Origin: Anaspis maculata
Taxonomy: Eukaryota > Arthropoda > Insecta > Coleoptera > Scraptiidae
DNA length: 64,000 nucleotides
NCBI GenBank assembly: GCA_949128115.1
Contig: OX421962.1
Location: forward strand, 97,700,935-97,764,934
Reading direction: 5' to 3'
The position numbers were made by a program, and so were the translations under genes. How positions within the stretch are numbered: the stretch's first letter is position 1; each line of letters starts with the position of its first letter. The notes below the pieces were generated by a model. The model was not told where the DNA came from. It searched no databases and worked only from the letters and a program-made list of their open reading frames with translations. Below are positions 11,901-24,948 of this stretch, in pieces.

Positions 11901-12606
11901 TTGAGTAGGTACTTATTCTTATTAGTGGGTTCTAACACCATACAGTCTTATTTTCGTATATTTCTTTTGTGAGAAAAACGAAAACATGTCGCGCTCAAAG
12001 ACCTATACGGAGCTCGTCTGCTTTGATGTGCCTTTCTATTGAACACTCGTCGTCGTTACTTACGGTTTATCACGGCAGAGGCATAATGAAACATCGCAGA
12101 GTTAAGAAAAGCTAAGAAATCAAAATTTGCGAAATACTTAATGGCCAAGCTGTCATCACCACCGGAAGATTGAAATGTTACCGAGCTTGGAGCCCGAACA
12201 ATCGAATAAAATCACCGATTGATAACCGAAGAATTGCGAAATTGCGGAACCGATTTCTTCTGAGCAATCGGAAGAATTATCAAATCATGGCGTTGTTGAA
12301 TCGATTGTCCAAGCATCCATAGCACCTTTTTAATTTATTACTGAAAAAGAAGCTCTAAAACATCCAACATTTCTTTTAATTAATCGGTACGTAATAATAC
12401 ATGACTACGTAACTGCATGACTGTGAATTATTATAATAAATAAGAATGTCAATAGTAATTAAATTTTTAATTGGTGCAAAAGCAGGATGAATCCACACAT
12501 GGTAATTTTAGCATACATTATAAAGAATATTTGAATTCATACCTAAGCAACATGAGATTTTCTCAGTTTCCGTTTTTTACCTTCTTTTGTTTTTGGAGAA
12601 TAAATC
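11901..12606. other. No gene seen
   Basis: AT-rich sequence with no recognisable coding, RNA or repeat feature. Confidence 0.4.
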
Positions 12607-12723
12607 TCAAGCATTTTCGGTAGGATCGAGGTTCAGCGATTGGGCAGATCATGCACGGTGGTCCTCAACGATTAGGATCAACCTACAGCCATTTGATGTT
12701 GAGATTGTTGAGGCATTATCCAC
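12607..12723 (-). pseudogene. Tc1/mariner-type transposase remnant, copy 1
   Basis: On the minus strand one frame reads VDNASTIST, then VEDHRA, then stop-SAQSLNLDPTENA-stop-DLF. This mirrors the Tc1/mariner order QDNAP, then the spacer, then WPAQSPDLNPIENLWD. Both TGA stops fall where the family has conserved Trp (TGG). Catalytic Asp (in DNA) and Glu (in PTE) positions are present but the gene is dead. Fragment only; no terminal repeats identified. Confidence 0.65.
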
Positions 12724-12952
12724 CAGAACGAGAGATAAGTACTTCTAGTATACTTGCTAGAATGAATTCCGACGTTTTCTGTCGTACAGTCAAATGAATT
12801 TATAATTCAAGTTGGCTCTGAGTGTGACTTGACGACGACATACGTTTTTCCTATCACAGTTTACCTAAATTATTAATTCAACCGATCGGACGATCCGATT
12901 GTCTCCTATCGATAACTGTGACGAGCTGATCGCGTTGAACAACGATTTTTGA

Positions 12953-12988
12953 TTCGATAGGATTTAGATCCGGAGATCGAGCAGGCCA
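12953..12988 (-). pseudogene. Tc1/mariner-type transposase remnant, copy 2
   Basis: The minus-strand frame reads WPARSPDLNPIE, the signature around the third catalytic residue of Tc1/mariner transposases, preceded by RA as in copy 1 (HRA). Neighbouring residues diverge quickly and the frame has stops, so only a short core survives. Copy 1 lies about 300 bp away in the same orientation, suggesting a tandem or rearranged insertion. Confidence 0.7.
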
Positions 12989-13020
12989 TGCACGATATAG
13001 TCATAATTATTAAACATGGT

Positions 13021-15186
13021 GTTGTTATTTGATAATTTCATAAATTTTGTTGTCTGCTCAACGTAAACGCCAATCACGATTGTCCCTGGTGAGAGGCTGG
13101 CGGCATGTCAAAGGGCGTTTACTTCCCTTAACCTACTTCCAGCTCTTTCTCACGGCATCATTCGAAGAGTCTATGATTGTCGTACCTAGCCATTACCTCT
13201 GGGACAATCACGATAAACCGGCGCCTAGCAATTTGGAAACCTCTTGTCCGGAGGTGATTCTTCTTCATGGAAGTAAGTGACTTTCGGCTCTATCCCCTCG
13301 CTCACGAATTTACGTACTATATCGTGCCGTGCCTACAAACGCTATATTAGTACTCAATCAGGTAGACAACTTTGATAAGAGTTTACCTAAATATTGATTA
13401 AAAATTGATTCGTTCAATGATTTTGGTCAAATTTTGATTAGAGTCTCCTAAGATATGTCTTGATTAAATGATAATGTCGAATTCGGTGCAAAGTCCGTTT
13501 TTTTAAACTGACTTTGTTTCTAGATTTCCTCTTCAATTTAGAAAAAGGTTACTTCTGCAAAAATTTGGTCAGGATTGATTGGTCTTATACCTTGAATGCA
13601 TTAGAAAAAAAAAGTGATTTTCTCCCAGAGGAAGTCCCATACCAAATTTTTGTTTTTCGAAAAACTCCCAGACAGAATCGCACAACCCACTTTTTACGCC
13701 TTGAAAGTCTTGAAACGCCAACAAAGACGGTGGAAAGATCCTTGGAAAAAATCGCCCCATCGACATCTCGTTAGAATCCGTTTTCTATTGGCTTGCTTTG
13801 TAGCCCCGTTGCCGTCGTGATTTCTCGCGCCGTTCCTCTACGTCACGGCACCCACCAGCACCAGAGGCGTGCGTTTCATCTCCTCCTGCTGCTGTTGCTG
13901 TTGCTGCTGGTTACTCAGCAGACATCATCAGTAAGTTCACCACCACCACCACCACCTCCTACTACTACTCTCTCCGTTAAACAGAATGCGCTCAGCAGGT
14001 TGTTCGATTCATTTGTTCAATTCTCCTATCCGTAGTCCATGCAGTGCACCTTGATGATGAGTGCGTGATTTTTTCCGTAATTTCGTATCCCGTATCCGTT
14101 CCGTATCACGATCGTGGTTACCAGTGGTAACTGGTAAAACCCCGCCAGGAATCAGGATCTAATCAGTTGATATAGGCCGCGATATAACGCGGTGGTGTGT
14201 TGTTCACCAAAGAAGTGTACAATTTGAGTGATTTGTGCTTTTTTTTACTTCCACGAATCATCTGGTAACGGAACAATACCCCAATGTGCAACCCAAAACA
14301 CTACTCGTGAGTTACTGCTGATTTATTTCTAATTACACCTCGTTTAGCGCTGGCAATAATTTAATTATCAATTATTATCGTCGTGCGCTTGATGTGAGAA
14401 GATAACCCCATTTTGATGATGAGCGAGCGTCCTTTAAATTACGGTAATTTGAAGAAAAAACTTGGCAAGCATAAATTAATTGTGCCGTCACGGATTGATT
14501 GATTAATCAGTTTTACCGTTGAACCTGGTCGGAATCGCGTGTAAAAGTTACACAACGTGTTTTTTCGCAATTTTTTTCATGAACGATTACAATGAAGGAT
14601 GGTGCGCTCAACCTCGATTGAGAAGTACAACTAGAAAACTGGAAAAACAGAACATGTTGTGCTGTCTGTGTCCTGTCTGTGTGCACGTGAATGGCCACAA
14701 TGGAAACAGCGGGGTGAACTTTTCAATACCGCTCTCGCAAACACACACACACACACACACCAACACATTTGAAATCCCTTCGCCCACGACGAGCTTTTAT
14801 GAATCGAATCGGATCTTCTGTTGTAATAAAATTGGTTTGAAGCCTGCGAAAAGTTGCAGAAAATATATTTTGTGTGTGATGTGAATGGATTTATTGAAAC
14901 TCTTATTGGCGATGACACATCATTGCTGCGCAACCGGTGGTCGGCGCGAGGGTGTTGACGTCCTTGCTATCACTAGTAGTCCTATCAATATTCCATTACC
15001 ATTGGTCTAAACTCTATAATGCGCGGGTCAGAAAGTATACTGTTCGTTTTAATTAATCATCATAGCTTAATACAAACTGTTTGAATTTCAAAAGTCATTT
15101 CTTTAGGTATGGATAGTAGTAGACATCACAAAATAATGAAACGCTCTTCATCCCACTAGAAATTTTGGTGCACGATACACCTACCT
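13021..15186. other. No confirmed gene; CpG-richer patch at 13790-13930
   Basis: A short inverted repeat pairs CAATCACGATTGTCCC (13070) with GGGACAATCACGAT (13200). The patch 13790-13930 is GC- and CTG-rich and ends at GTAAGT (13931), a possible untranslated exon. A CA dinucleotide run lies at about 14740-14761. No protein family is recognised. Confidence 0.3.
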
Positions 15187-15420
15187 GCCAGTGAGTGAGG
15201 TTTGGTCAGTTGAAGTTGTGCCAACCTAATTGCACAGAGTCCTTTCAGGAGAGCTGTGATTCGAGTGACCTGAGCAAATTTTCTAGCTTAGTATTGTAGG
15301 CTTGCCGCCTTCTTACCTGGTGTGAGGCTGACTTGACCAATAGTTATGTTGCCTGTCAAGCTCAAATCAAAATTTTGAGACCTTTGGAAAATTGACCGTG
15401 GCATGCGTGGGAATACAACT
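15187..15420 (+). repeat. Dispersed repeat family B, copy 2 (uninterrupted)
   Basis: Begins with the GTGAGTGAGG-TTGGTCAGTTG motif also found at 16612, 62965 and, inverted, near 47150. It then runs through GATTCGAGTGACCTGAGCAA, TTTTCTAG and the CCGCCTTCTTACCTGG block. It serves as the empty-site reference for the 2.49-kb palindrome at 3437. Confidence 0.75.
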
Positions 15421-15730
15421 TCATTCCTCATATAGCCAAGAATTCTCCAGGGCCTGGTACAACTTTTTGGCTGGAGCAGGTCAAAGGGTCGATGCTTCCA
15501 TTGCGACACTTCACGGCATCGCATTTGTTAAAATAAAACGTCGAATAATGGAACTCGCTCCAAAAGGTTGGAAGTATTTTTCTCAGCCGTGAAATGTCAC
15601 ATCCTACTTTGATGTCTTTGTTTATTGACGAAAATCGAATGCGGATCGAAAAATGACGCCATTTTCCAATAAAATGCGATGTGACAAGTTGTTACTGTAG
15701 AGCTACACTGATTTGGTAAATGGAAATGTA

Positions 15731-16316
15731 TACAGGGTGTTACAGGGATGATAGCAAAAAATTCAACTGTGGGTAGATCTCGTCAAAATATGACGAAAAC
15801 CTATATACCATTTTGCAAAGTTCGGCCTAATGACAAAGATACAGCCTTCCAAAGTTCATTTTTTTCGGATTTCAAAAATTTCCAACTCAGGAACGTTTCG
15901 ACAAATTCAGCTTTGATTCAGCATAAGCTGGTTTGTCATAATTATCCATCAACCTGCCAAATTTGGAAAGAATCCAATCAGTGGCGTAGAAGTTATGAGG
16001 GGTCACCTTAAGTCAACTTTACTTCGGATGCTTCTAAATTATTGACCCTCATAACTCCTACATCACTGATTGGATTCTTTCTAAATTTGGCAGACTGATA
16101 GATAATTATGACAAACCAGCTTTTGCTGAATTGAAGCTAAATTTGTCGAAACGTTCCTGAGTTACAAATTTTTGAAATCCGGAAAAAGTGAATTGTGGAG
16201 GGCTGTATCTTCGTCATTAGACCGAACTTTGCAAAATGGTTCATAGGTTTTCGTTATATTTTGCCGAGATCTACCCACAGTTGAATTTTTTGCTATCATG
16301 CCTGAAACATCCTGTA
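15731..16316. mobile_element. 586-bp foldback element with TACAGGGTG terminus
   Basis: The left end TACAGGGTGTTACAGGGATG and right end CATCCTGTA bracket inverted arms. AAAAAATTCAACTGTGGGTA (15759) has its complement at about 16276, and CATAATTATCTATC-type sequence flanks the centre near 16000-16110. No ORF of substance. Confidence 0.88.
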
Positions 16317-16609
16317 TATATTGTCTTAAACCGTCAAAATTCACCCCTCAGCCCTCACCCTTTACTACGGGCTGTTTTGAAAAACATCCCTACTTTGCTC
16401 GAATGTTCGTTTCTACATATATCCGATTTAATTCGAGGCTGATCCGGTCGTTCTTTCTAGATCGAAAAACTATCCCAAAAAAAACATCCGAAAACCAAAG
16501 AGAGAGCCCAGCAGCAAAAAACGTTACAGGCATAACTTACAAAATTTCAATTGACATGTGTCAATTCAAGGCGCAGGAACAATCCTAGCGTTCAGTTTGA
16601 AAACGGGAA

Positions 16610-16790
16610 CTGTCAGTGAGTGAGGTCTGGGCCGCGATTCTGTACTTGCCCACCGACAACTATCGGATCGGTAGCTAGGGTGAGAACCAATCAAATTTGC
16701 TCCTGCCTAGTTACCGACACCGACAAGTGTCGGTAAGCGAGTACAGAATCGCGGCCCTGGTCAGTTGAGTTGATTAAATTAGCCAATTAA
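16610..16790. repeat. Repeat family B start motif, interrupted
   Basis: GTCAGTGAGTGAGGTCTGG continues after a 126-bp insertion as CTGGTCAGTTGAG. Unbroken forms are at 15189 and 62962. Confidence 0.65.
16631..16756. mobile_element. 126-bp palindromic MITE with CTGG target duplication
   Basis: Ends GCCGCGATTCTGTACT / AGTACAGAATCGCGGCC are inverted, with a CCGACA-TGTCGG centre. CTGG flanks both sides (16627-16630, 16757-16760), and unbroken relatives of the host repeat have one CTGG, so a 4-bp duplication is supported. Confidence 0.8.
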
Positions 16791-19700
16791 AGGACGTGAC
16801 CGTTTGATTATAGCTCTTGTCTATCTCTGTGTTTGATAAAGTTACACGTAGAACCAGTCTGCAGATGACAAAATGAAATGGTAAAATTCGTTGGAGGGTC
16901 ATTGAAGTTTTTAAATTAACGCTTTCGTCGAGTTGGCGTCTCATGGAGTTCCCATTTCGTCCCAAAATTCAACTCGACTATTATAGTCGCTCAATGCAGA
17001 TGATAATTACTCACAGCACATCAAACAAGTGGACGTCATCGTCATGAAGTGCCGTTAAAAATATGAAATATGCATTAATGTCATCTCACACACCCATCCG
17101 GAAGACAACGACAAACAAGAATATAAAAAAGAACGTAATATGGTGATGGTGCAGGAGATTACAATCGATATAGCCCTCGGGAGTGGTTTTTTCATCGTAA
17201 ACAAATTCATTACCAAGTCATAAATTTCAATTGTTGTACTTTTTGAACTTGACTGATGCCGGTTCGTTGATCAATAACACGTTGTTTTGCGGTTATGTGG
17301 GTGATTAGCAATTACTTAATTCGATAGTAAAATTTACCTCTGCCTAGTACTGGAATAGGTAGGAACTATAAATAGAATCCAGCTGCCAAATTGCGAAAGT
17401 TCAAGGATCGAAGTAGAATTCAACGAAAATAGCGTTGGCTAGGTAGAAGATTATCTCTACCAAGATTGATTATTTCCTCAGAATCGATCTTTGAGCTTAT
17501 TTTTCGTAACGAATTGATCACATTTAGCTTTTTTGATCGCGGACAAAAACGTCGACCAAGAAGAACTCAGTGGTATTGGTGTTCGCTGTGCATCATATTT
17601 GATACGTCTCATCGACGGTAGATTTGTACAAAGCTTTTGCCTTCATCGAGTGCCATTGTCTCGAAGAAGGTTTATGCAAAAATTAGAGCGTTGCTTTAGA
17701 AGAAAAGCTTATAGGTCACTTGTTCCAATTCTTCTTCTAATTTATACAGTTGGCATTTTTGGCGTGTGTTGGAACCAACCTGAAGTCAAAACGACTTTCG
17801 TTTTTCATTAGAAGATAAAATAACAATTTGATGTCAAGTTGGTAGAGGAAATATGTGTGGATGGACAGATTTTTACATCTTGTATTATAAATATTGTTGT
17901 TGATTGGGCTCTCTTGTGGAGCCACGTTGATCAGGAAATGGTGCCGAAACCCTTGTCTCGGCTAACGCAACTTTGTTGCGTCTTTCTAACAGCAAATGTA
18001 CCGTCAAACGATTCAAACGTTGGTGGATACATTTTAGTGAATTTATTACCCGGCCCCAAGTTTGATTTGATATTTTTTATGCGACTTTTAACGATCGAAA
18101 AATGTATAGGTGCATTGTAAATGTTATAGCTACTTATGCAAAAGCACAATGGGCAATGATATTTATTTATTGTTTTTGTTTTACTTACGTCAGATGCATA
18201 TTTTCGTCGTTTGTTAACCAACGAAAATTTTCACGGTCTGTTATGGCAATTTCAGATTTCACCTTCAAATTGCACTGCTATCATCATCATCATCGTAATT
18301 ATTTTTATTAATTATGTTTCGCTTGCCATTGTTTTCTTCCTTGCCATCGATGTCAAGGACCTGATGGGTGTTTACACAACAAATTTGCATTATTTTATTA
18401 TAATATAAACAACCGTCCATATTCCAAGTAAATTACACTACTTTGTTGTACTTATTTAATCATTATATTTTTAAAATAAACAAAAACTAAATCTCGTTAT
18501 AGCCTCAAATTTCGCTGTGCATTTTCTCAATAATAGCATGCGTTGCACATAATAATGGCGCTGTAAAGGACCCTGGATTTTTTTCGCCAAGTTTTATGAC
18601 CCATACCCATGCCGCAAGCATGCGGTATGGTATGTAAACAGGCTGTTGTTGTTACCTTGGTCAGATGCATGCTTGTATGTACATTTCTGGTTCTTTGTTC
18701 GTGCCGCAACATTTTCGAAATGTTGCACAAATTTTTAAAGTTCAAACGTTCAAACTATACCAATCCTTGTATGTTTACTAAAAAAGAAATTTGTTTGATA
18801 CCGTTGAAATGAGACACCACTTGTGATCAATGAAAAGTTTCTATTTTTAATCCTGATTTCGATTCGGTTCCATCATTTCCATAAATTATTGAATCATGTT
18901 AATTAGGTACCAACTGTCAGAAAAAAACTGTCATACCAATGAATTGGTCATTAAGAATTTATTTTTACTTTGTTCTATCGGTGTAGAGTTTGTGCTTCCT
19001 CCAAATTCAAAAACCCGTTTCTGTTTTGCAAGAATATATGATTTTTTTACATCTGCTAATCGGTTTTATCTGTAAGGACAAGGATGGTTGTGATGTCATT
19101 GCCGATTGTTGACAACGAAAATCGATAACAAAGTTCCAATTTTCCTGTGACTCTGAATTCGATGATTAAACTGATTTTAGAACATGCCTCCAGTATTTTT
19201 CCAAATGGACCAAAAAACCGCACACGCCAGTATAAATCAAGTCGTCGCCGAATAAATAAGCAATAAACTCGCTCATAAACAGTGGCAGCAAACTTTTTTT
19301 TTATCAACTCGAAATTACAAAGAGAGAAGGCGCGAAAAGGCAATTACAAAACCATTTAACTTTGCAAAGCACCCCTTTATAACTCGGCTTTGCTGTTCTC
19401 TGTGTACATGTCGATTCAATGGCGTTCTCTCGTACTTCCAATTAATTTTTCAAGGATCTTCAAGGCCTCAACTTTCAAGGCGTCCGTTTGCTTTAAAAAG
19501 CTGAACAGTAGACACACTACTACTTTTTTCTCTGTGCGTATAACGCAGCAAAACTGTTATAATTTCATTAGATTTAAATTCATAAACAAAACACCCTTCG
19601 TTGCTTTCCTTTCACTTTGTTGTTCCCGGACTTCGTGTTGTCATGGTTGTTATTGTAAGAATGACACTGCGTTGTTTGAACGGCACAGAAGTGAATCTCC

Positions 19701-20033
19701 GAGTAAACAATGCTGATTGATGCAATTTGCGCAGCTACAGTGCAAAATTATTTTGTTTAAGAAATATTATCATAAATTTAGCATTTTTCGGTTATATATT
19801 TCATTATTGTGATAACCTCTCGAGAGTCATGCTTTAATATTTTTGTTTACAGACCTTTTAGGTTTTTGAACTTCGGGTGCAAAACAAGATTCTTTTTTGG
19901 TCTTGGTTGTCCAAAAGCATTAATCAAAAACGAAAAGCACACGCTAGCAAAACATGCAAATGGTTTTCATCCTAACCCGAGTTCTAACCCCAACAATCGT
20001 CTCAGCATGAATTATATACAAATCTTTGGTACC
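16791..20033. other. No gene seen; AT-rich
   Basis: Frames up to 108 codons have no recognisable motifs. A small hairpin (CCATACC / GGTATGG) lies near 18600-18630. Confidence 0.4.
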
Positions 20034-20963
20034 TACAGGGTGTCCGTTTTTCGAGGCTAAGCATGGGTATCTCGCTTATCTTTAGAGATACAGAGTCGGT
20101 TAAATTAGAAAAAAGTTGCGAATTTTCATGAAGATCAATGATCCAAAGAGACATTTGACTTGTCAGTTTTAGTTTTCGAGATATCGAGAAAAAACAGAAA
20201 TTTGTAATTTTTGTTTTTTTTTTTTTTTTAAAAACGGTTGAAGAATTGAAGATAGCCTTTTCTAACTAAGACATTGTGGAGGCACTTTTCCAAGGGGAAT
20301 TCAATGTTGCCAAAATCTTCATTCTAGCTTTCAAAACAACCGAGATATGACATTCAACTTTGTTTTCTCTTATGGGCGCCATATTGGATTTTGACATTTT
20401 TAAATACAATATTTTTTTCTGGTTACAACGATGTGTCACATGCCACTGTTGAATTCATTTTTTTGAGCAAAAAAATTTTTTTAAATTTTTCAAAGAGTGC
20501 TTTGGAAACAAAATTAGCACCGACAATAAAAAAACGTAAATGTTGAACATTTATTCAAAAGTGACATGTGGCACATCGTTGTAACCAGAAAAGAATACCG
20601 TATTCAAAAATATCAAAATCCAATATGGCGCCCATTACAGAAAAAATTTGAATGTCGTATCTCGGTTGCTTTGAAAGCTAGAATGAAGATTTTTGCAGCT
20701 TTGAATTCTCCTTGAAAAAGTACCCTGACTATGTCTAGATTAGAAAAGGCTACCTTCAACCGTTTTTTGAATAAAAAATGAAAACAAAAATTCAAATTCC
20801 TCTTTTTTCACGATATCTCAAAAACTAAAATCGATACGTCAAATTTCTTTTTGGATCATTGATCGTCATGGAAATGCGCAACTTTTTCTTAATTTAACCG
20901 ACTTTGTATGTCTCAAGATGAGCGAGATAGCAATGCTTAGCCTCGAAAAACGGACACCCTGTA
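20034..20963. mobile_element. 930-bp foldback element with TACAGGGTG termini
   Basis: TACAGGGTGTCCGTTTTTCG on the left is mirrored by CGAAAAACGGACACCCTGTA on the right. Arms continue with GAGGCTAAGCATGGGTATCT and GATCAATGATCCAAA, and inner blocks such as CCAATATGGCGCCCAT (20620) pair with 20370-20390. No coding capacity. Confidence 0.92.
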
Positions 20964-21193
20964 TAAGTGACGTGCTTAAGAGCACGAAAACACAAATATC
21001 AAGTTAGGTAGGTACTTTATTTGGTATGATTTTTACTTACTATGTATTTTTTTTCAACTCAGAAGCCATATTGGTGACCAACAAAATTGTGATGACATAT
21101 GTCAGTTTATAAAGCGGTAGGTTTTATGAGCAAATTTGGAAAAAAAAACATCATTGCCGACCAGCTCCCTTAACTAATTGCGCTAAATAGGTA

Positions 21194-21949
21194 TACAGGC
21201 CTCCGGTTCCACCGGTCCGGAAGAATGGTCCAGTTTTTGATACATTAATTTTGAGAGATGATAGAAAATCAAAATTGAAGGGGTCTTTTCCGAAAAAAAA
21301 ATCCAGAAGTGGATAATAACAGAGATATAGCCCTTCGAAAATGGAAATAAAAAATCGTTTCTTTAGCATAACTTTTGAACCGTTCAACTGATTTTGTTAA
21401 AATTTGAACCAAAGTTTACTTAAGCGAGTCACTATCGAATTTTATCAAAATTATCCAGGGGCGTAGATAATGGGGGGACACCCCTCTTTTTGCCCCTCAA
21501 CTTTTTACCTCCTTGGAAATTTTCAAAAATTATCGTATTTTTGAGTTCTATGTTCAATTAAGAAGAAAAAGTAACTCTTGCAAAATTTTGATGATGGGCT
21601 TCGTTTTCGAGATATCTGGGTTTGGCATGAAAATTTTCCAAGGGGTAAAAAATTTGGGGACAAAAAGAAGGGTCCCTATTATATCTACGCCCCTGGATAA
21701 TTTTGATTAAACGCGTTATTATCGTTCGATAGAGACTCGCTCAAGTAAACTCTGGTTCAGATTTGAACAAAATCGGTCTAGCGGTCTAAAAGTTATGCTA
21801 AAAAAACGATTTTCCATTTCCAACTTTGAAGGGCTATATGTATCTCCGTTATTATGCACTTCTGAATTTTTTTCTGGAAAGTCCCCTTCATTTTTGATTC
21901 TCTATCATCTCTCAAAATCAATATATCAAAAACTGGACCACCCTGTATA
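21194..21949. mobile_element. 756-bp foldback element, nested
   Basis: The outer arms pair GATAGAAAATCAAAATTGAA (21258) with the right arm near 21888-21905, and GGACCACCCTGTA ends the right side. The left end is TACAGGC. An inner inverted pair, CCAGGGGCGTAGATA (21456) with TATCTACGCCCCTGG (21682), suggests a second element inserted at the centre. Confidence 0.85.
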
Positions 21950-23239
21950 CAGTCTTCGAGAAATCGAGCTAGTGGTTTTCGAAAATTTGCCTTGATTTGC
22001 TTCACATTCTTTGTGTGCGTTCTTTTTTTGTTGTGCCATTTTCTGCTAGAAAGTGAATTTGTTCAAGAATACTCCGCGACGACCGTATACCGACGACGGC
22101 GAAAGAAAATAATTTCACTACTTATCCATTACTGCTCAGTGCCCATTCTTGAACTTTCGTCGTCGTCTTTTTTTGGAGTGGCCTGCTCCTAAGTAGGCAT
22201 ACGCTGTTATAATACTTAATTGAGCATTGAAGAACATCACAGAGAAATTATCATCATCGCACCATGGTTTACTTTAATGGTACATAATTGCTTAATTGGT
22301 GTCCGTTCTGCGTACACACATTCCAATTTATTGTTGTTCCCGCAACTCGCAATGTGTTTGTCGATTTTCATTGATCGTAAAGAAAAGTTACGTTCGTCGT
22401 TGTTGTTGTTGTTGTGCTTGTGGAGAGCGTCATCAGAGCTTGACAAGCTCGATTGTTAAAATTCATAGCTATTGTTTTCTGCAAGTTTAGCTGCATGAGA
22501 TGCACATGCCTAGGCAGGTGTCTTAGAATTCAGTACCGAAGAAATAACCATGAACTTCACACTTAACTAGATTTTGAGGGCTGCTTCCTGCGTCTCACTG
22601 GAAAATAAAATCAGCGCGTTAGGAAGAGTGTCTCTAATGTAGACTCACTGACTCAGTGGCAGCAGTGACAATTGACAGCGCTCTGACATTCACCACTGGC
22701 AGTGAAAACCAGTTTCTAACTTCAAACGAAACAAAACTTGTTTCCGTGCCGATTCGCAATAGCAACTGAGTTGCAAGTTAATTGGGAGCAGCAATGTACT
22801 ATTAAATGTTTCTCAATCAATATTTATTGGTTATACATTGATAATCAATAATTATTACTTAGTATCTAATGATTCCTTTTTTTTGTAGCAAAATATACAA
22901 TACATTATAGTCTATTCAAATAGATACTATTTACCTCAGTTATATTTATAGTGCTGCAGCTCAGTTGTTAATACATCAAATTGACAACATGAAAAAAAAA
23001 CATCTTAGTTATATATTTAAACCCGGCCGCCGTGATGCACTGATGCAAAAATAGTTATCAAGGTAACAGATCTGATGTAACTTGTATGTACTTATACTTA
23101 AATATACAAGATCAAAGCAAAAATTTATGATAGCACCTGGTGAAGAATCACAAGATAGTCAGCTGGATCAGCGAGCTCTCGAGAAAATGATGTCAACGTC
23201 TCGTCTTATTGTCATCCCAAGTTTTCAATAGAATTTTCT
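21950..23239. other. No gene seen
   Basis: Contains a short GTT/GCT-rich run near 22395-22420. Otherwise no feature is recognised. Confidence 0.4.
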
Positions 23240-23259
23240 GATTGTCTCCTAATCTGCTG

Positions 23260-23995
23260 TTGAGGAGGTTATACACCGCTCCAGTCGGGTACAGCAACGC
23301 TCAGCGCGGCCAAAAGTTGGATGGGGGTAGTGCTAAGCCGGCTGAAACTCCTCTTTGGGTGGTCATGGGCCAACCCCCCCGAGTACTTCTGCAACCGGCA
23401 GTACGGCAGTATGTAGACGAAAAGCGACGGCGCAGTCAAGGAGACGGACAAAGTCGGAAACGTGCCATCGCGGGGCGTGGATATTTCGGACATCTACACC
23501 TGCGTCGGGGGTTGAAGACAAAGTCCAGGTTAAGCGTCCAGGTCCAACGCATGTCGGTCCCAGTGCTTGGATGGACCTACCATCAAACATCCAGGCACCA
23601 CACTGTGGCTCGATGAGTCCGGCTGGTCTCGGAAGGGGTACATTGGGCCCAATATCGAGGCTCACGTGTCAGGTAGACAATATTCCATCAATTCCCCCGA
23701 TTAACCCAGAATCTCCTGGAGACGGTGTAGGACGCTTCTAGAGACGGCGACGCAATCAAGGAACAGAGGCATCGAGACGAAACGATGGGGCGATTTTCAA
23801 CACAAGTGGCGTTGAAAGGTTGGCGCGCTCCAGGAAAGTGGTGAAGAAATCACTGAGCAAAGCTTCGAGACGAACGATGTGGCGGTTGTCAGCAAAATCG
23901 GCGGAGGTGGTGGCGAAGGTTGGGGTACTTATCCCGGGCCCACACACTGGTCGGTCCTGGCTTCCCTGTAGAGAGGACCTGGATGATCTTTGACT
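23260..23995 (+). mobile_element. GC-rich patch, probable retroelement 5'-region fragment
   Basis: Base composition changes sharply from AT-rich flanks to GC-rich with many CpG. Several overlapping + frames encode very basic, Arg/Ser-rich protein. One, from 23742 to the stop at 23989, reads RRRRNQGTEASRRND, then VERLARSRKVVKKSL and SKASRRTMWRL. Such composition fits a nucleic-acid-binding Gag/ORF1-like region of a retroelement, but no zinc knuckle or reverse transcriptase is visible. It could instead be a CpG island. Frames are broken. Confidence 0.35.
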
Positions 23996-24591
23996 GGCGA
24001 ACGTATGGCATTATTGACAGTATTATATTATAACAGCATTGTCTCTCACTTTTCTAATAATTCGATGAAAGTTGAAAACATTGAGAGATCTCGACGTTTC
24101 AGCATACGAGTATTCCACCGCGTTCATTTCTGTTTTGGGGTACCTGAATTAAAACAGTTCCAGTGCGGAATGGAATGTTAGTAGAAGAAGGTGGTCGAGT
24201 TGTTGAAAAATTACTTGCCCAACAAATTTTGAGTTTTAAAATTTTTAGTACTCACATTTAATAAAATATGGAAATTTGCGAAAAATGACCCAGTGTATGT
24301 TGTTGTTTGGCTACTATAGCAACAATTGAAGCAATAAATCGTGCAAGGACCTTATTAAAATTAATAAGTCGAATTAGACGTGTGGAGTGTGATCATGGCC
24401 CGCACGATCAACAACGGCATTATTTACCAGTTTATGATGTTCATTTGCGCTTTATTTGAGAAAGGTGTCAGTTAACGTTAGGTATCTGACGATCCGAAGA
24501 CATACCCGAAGTTTGCAAGAAGCGACTAGCATAAAGCTAGCTTGTCTGTAAGTTTGCCATTAATCGTGTACCCGAGCAAGATCGTGGCTGC
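23996..24591. other. No gene seen
   Basis: Ordinary AT-rich sequence with nothing recognisable. Confidence 0.35.
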
Positions 24592-24732
<141 letters not shown>

Positions 24733-24948
24733 ATCCTTCTGCAGTCCTGCCAGATTCGCTTGTGTCTAGCCTTTTCTCTGACTGCCATGGACTGTTTGTT
24801 TTCCTGCAAGCTTTACAGCATTGCAACCCTCTGACAAAGGCGAGGACAAAGGATAGCTGATTTTATTGGTTTGAAACATCCAACGTTGACTTATAAATAT
24901 TTAGTTTGTGTCTTCAATACTAGGCGCCACAGTGTCAGATTCAAATAC

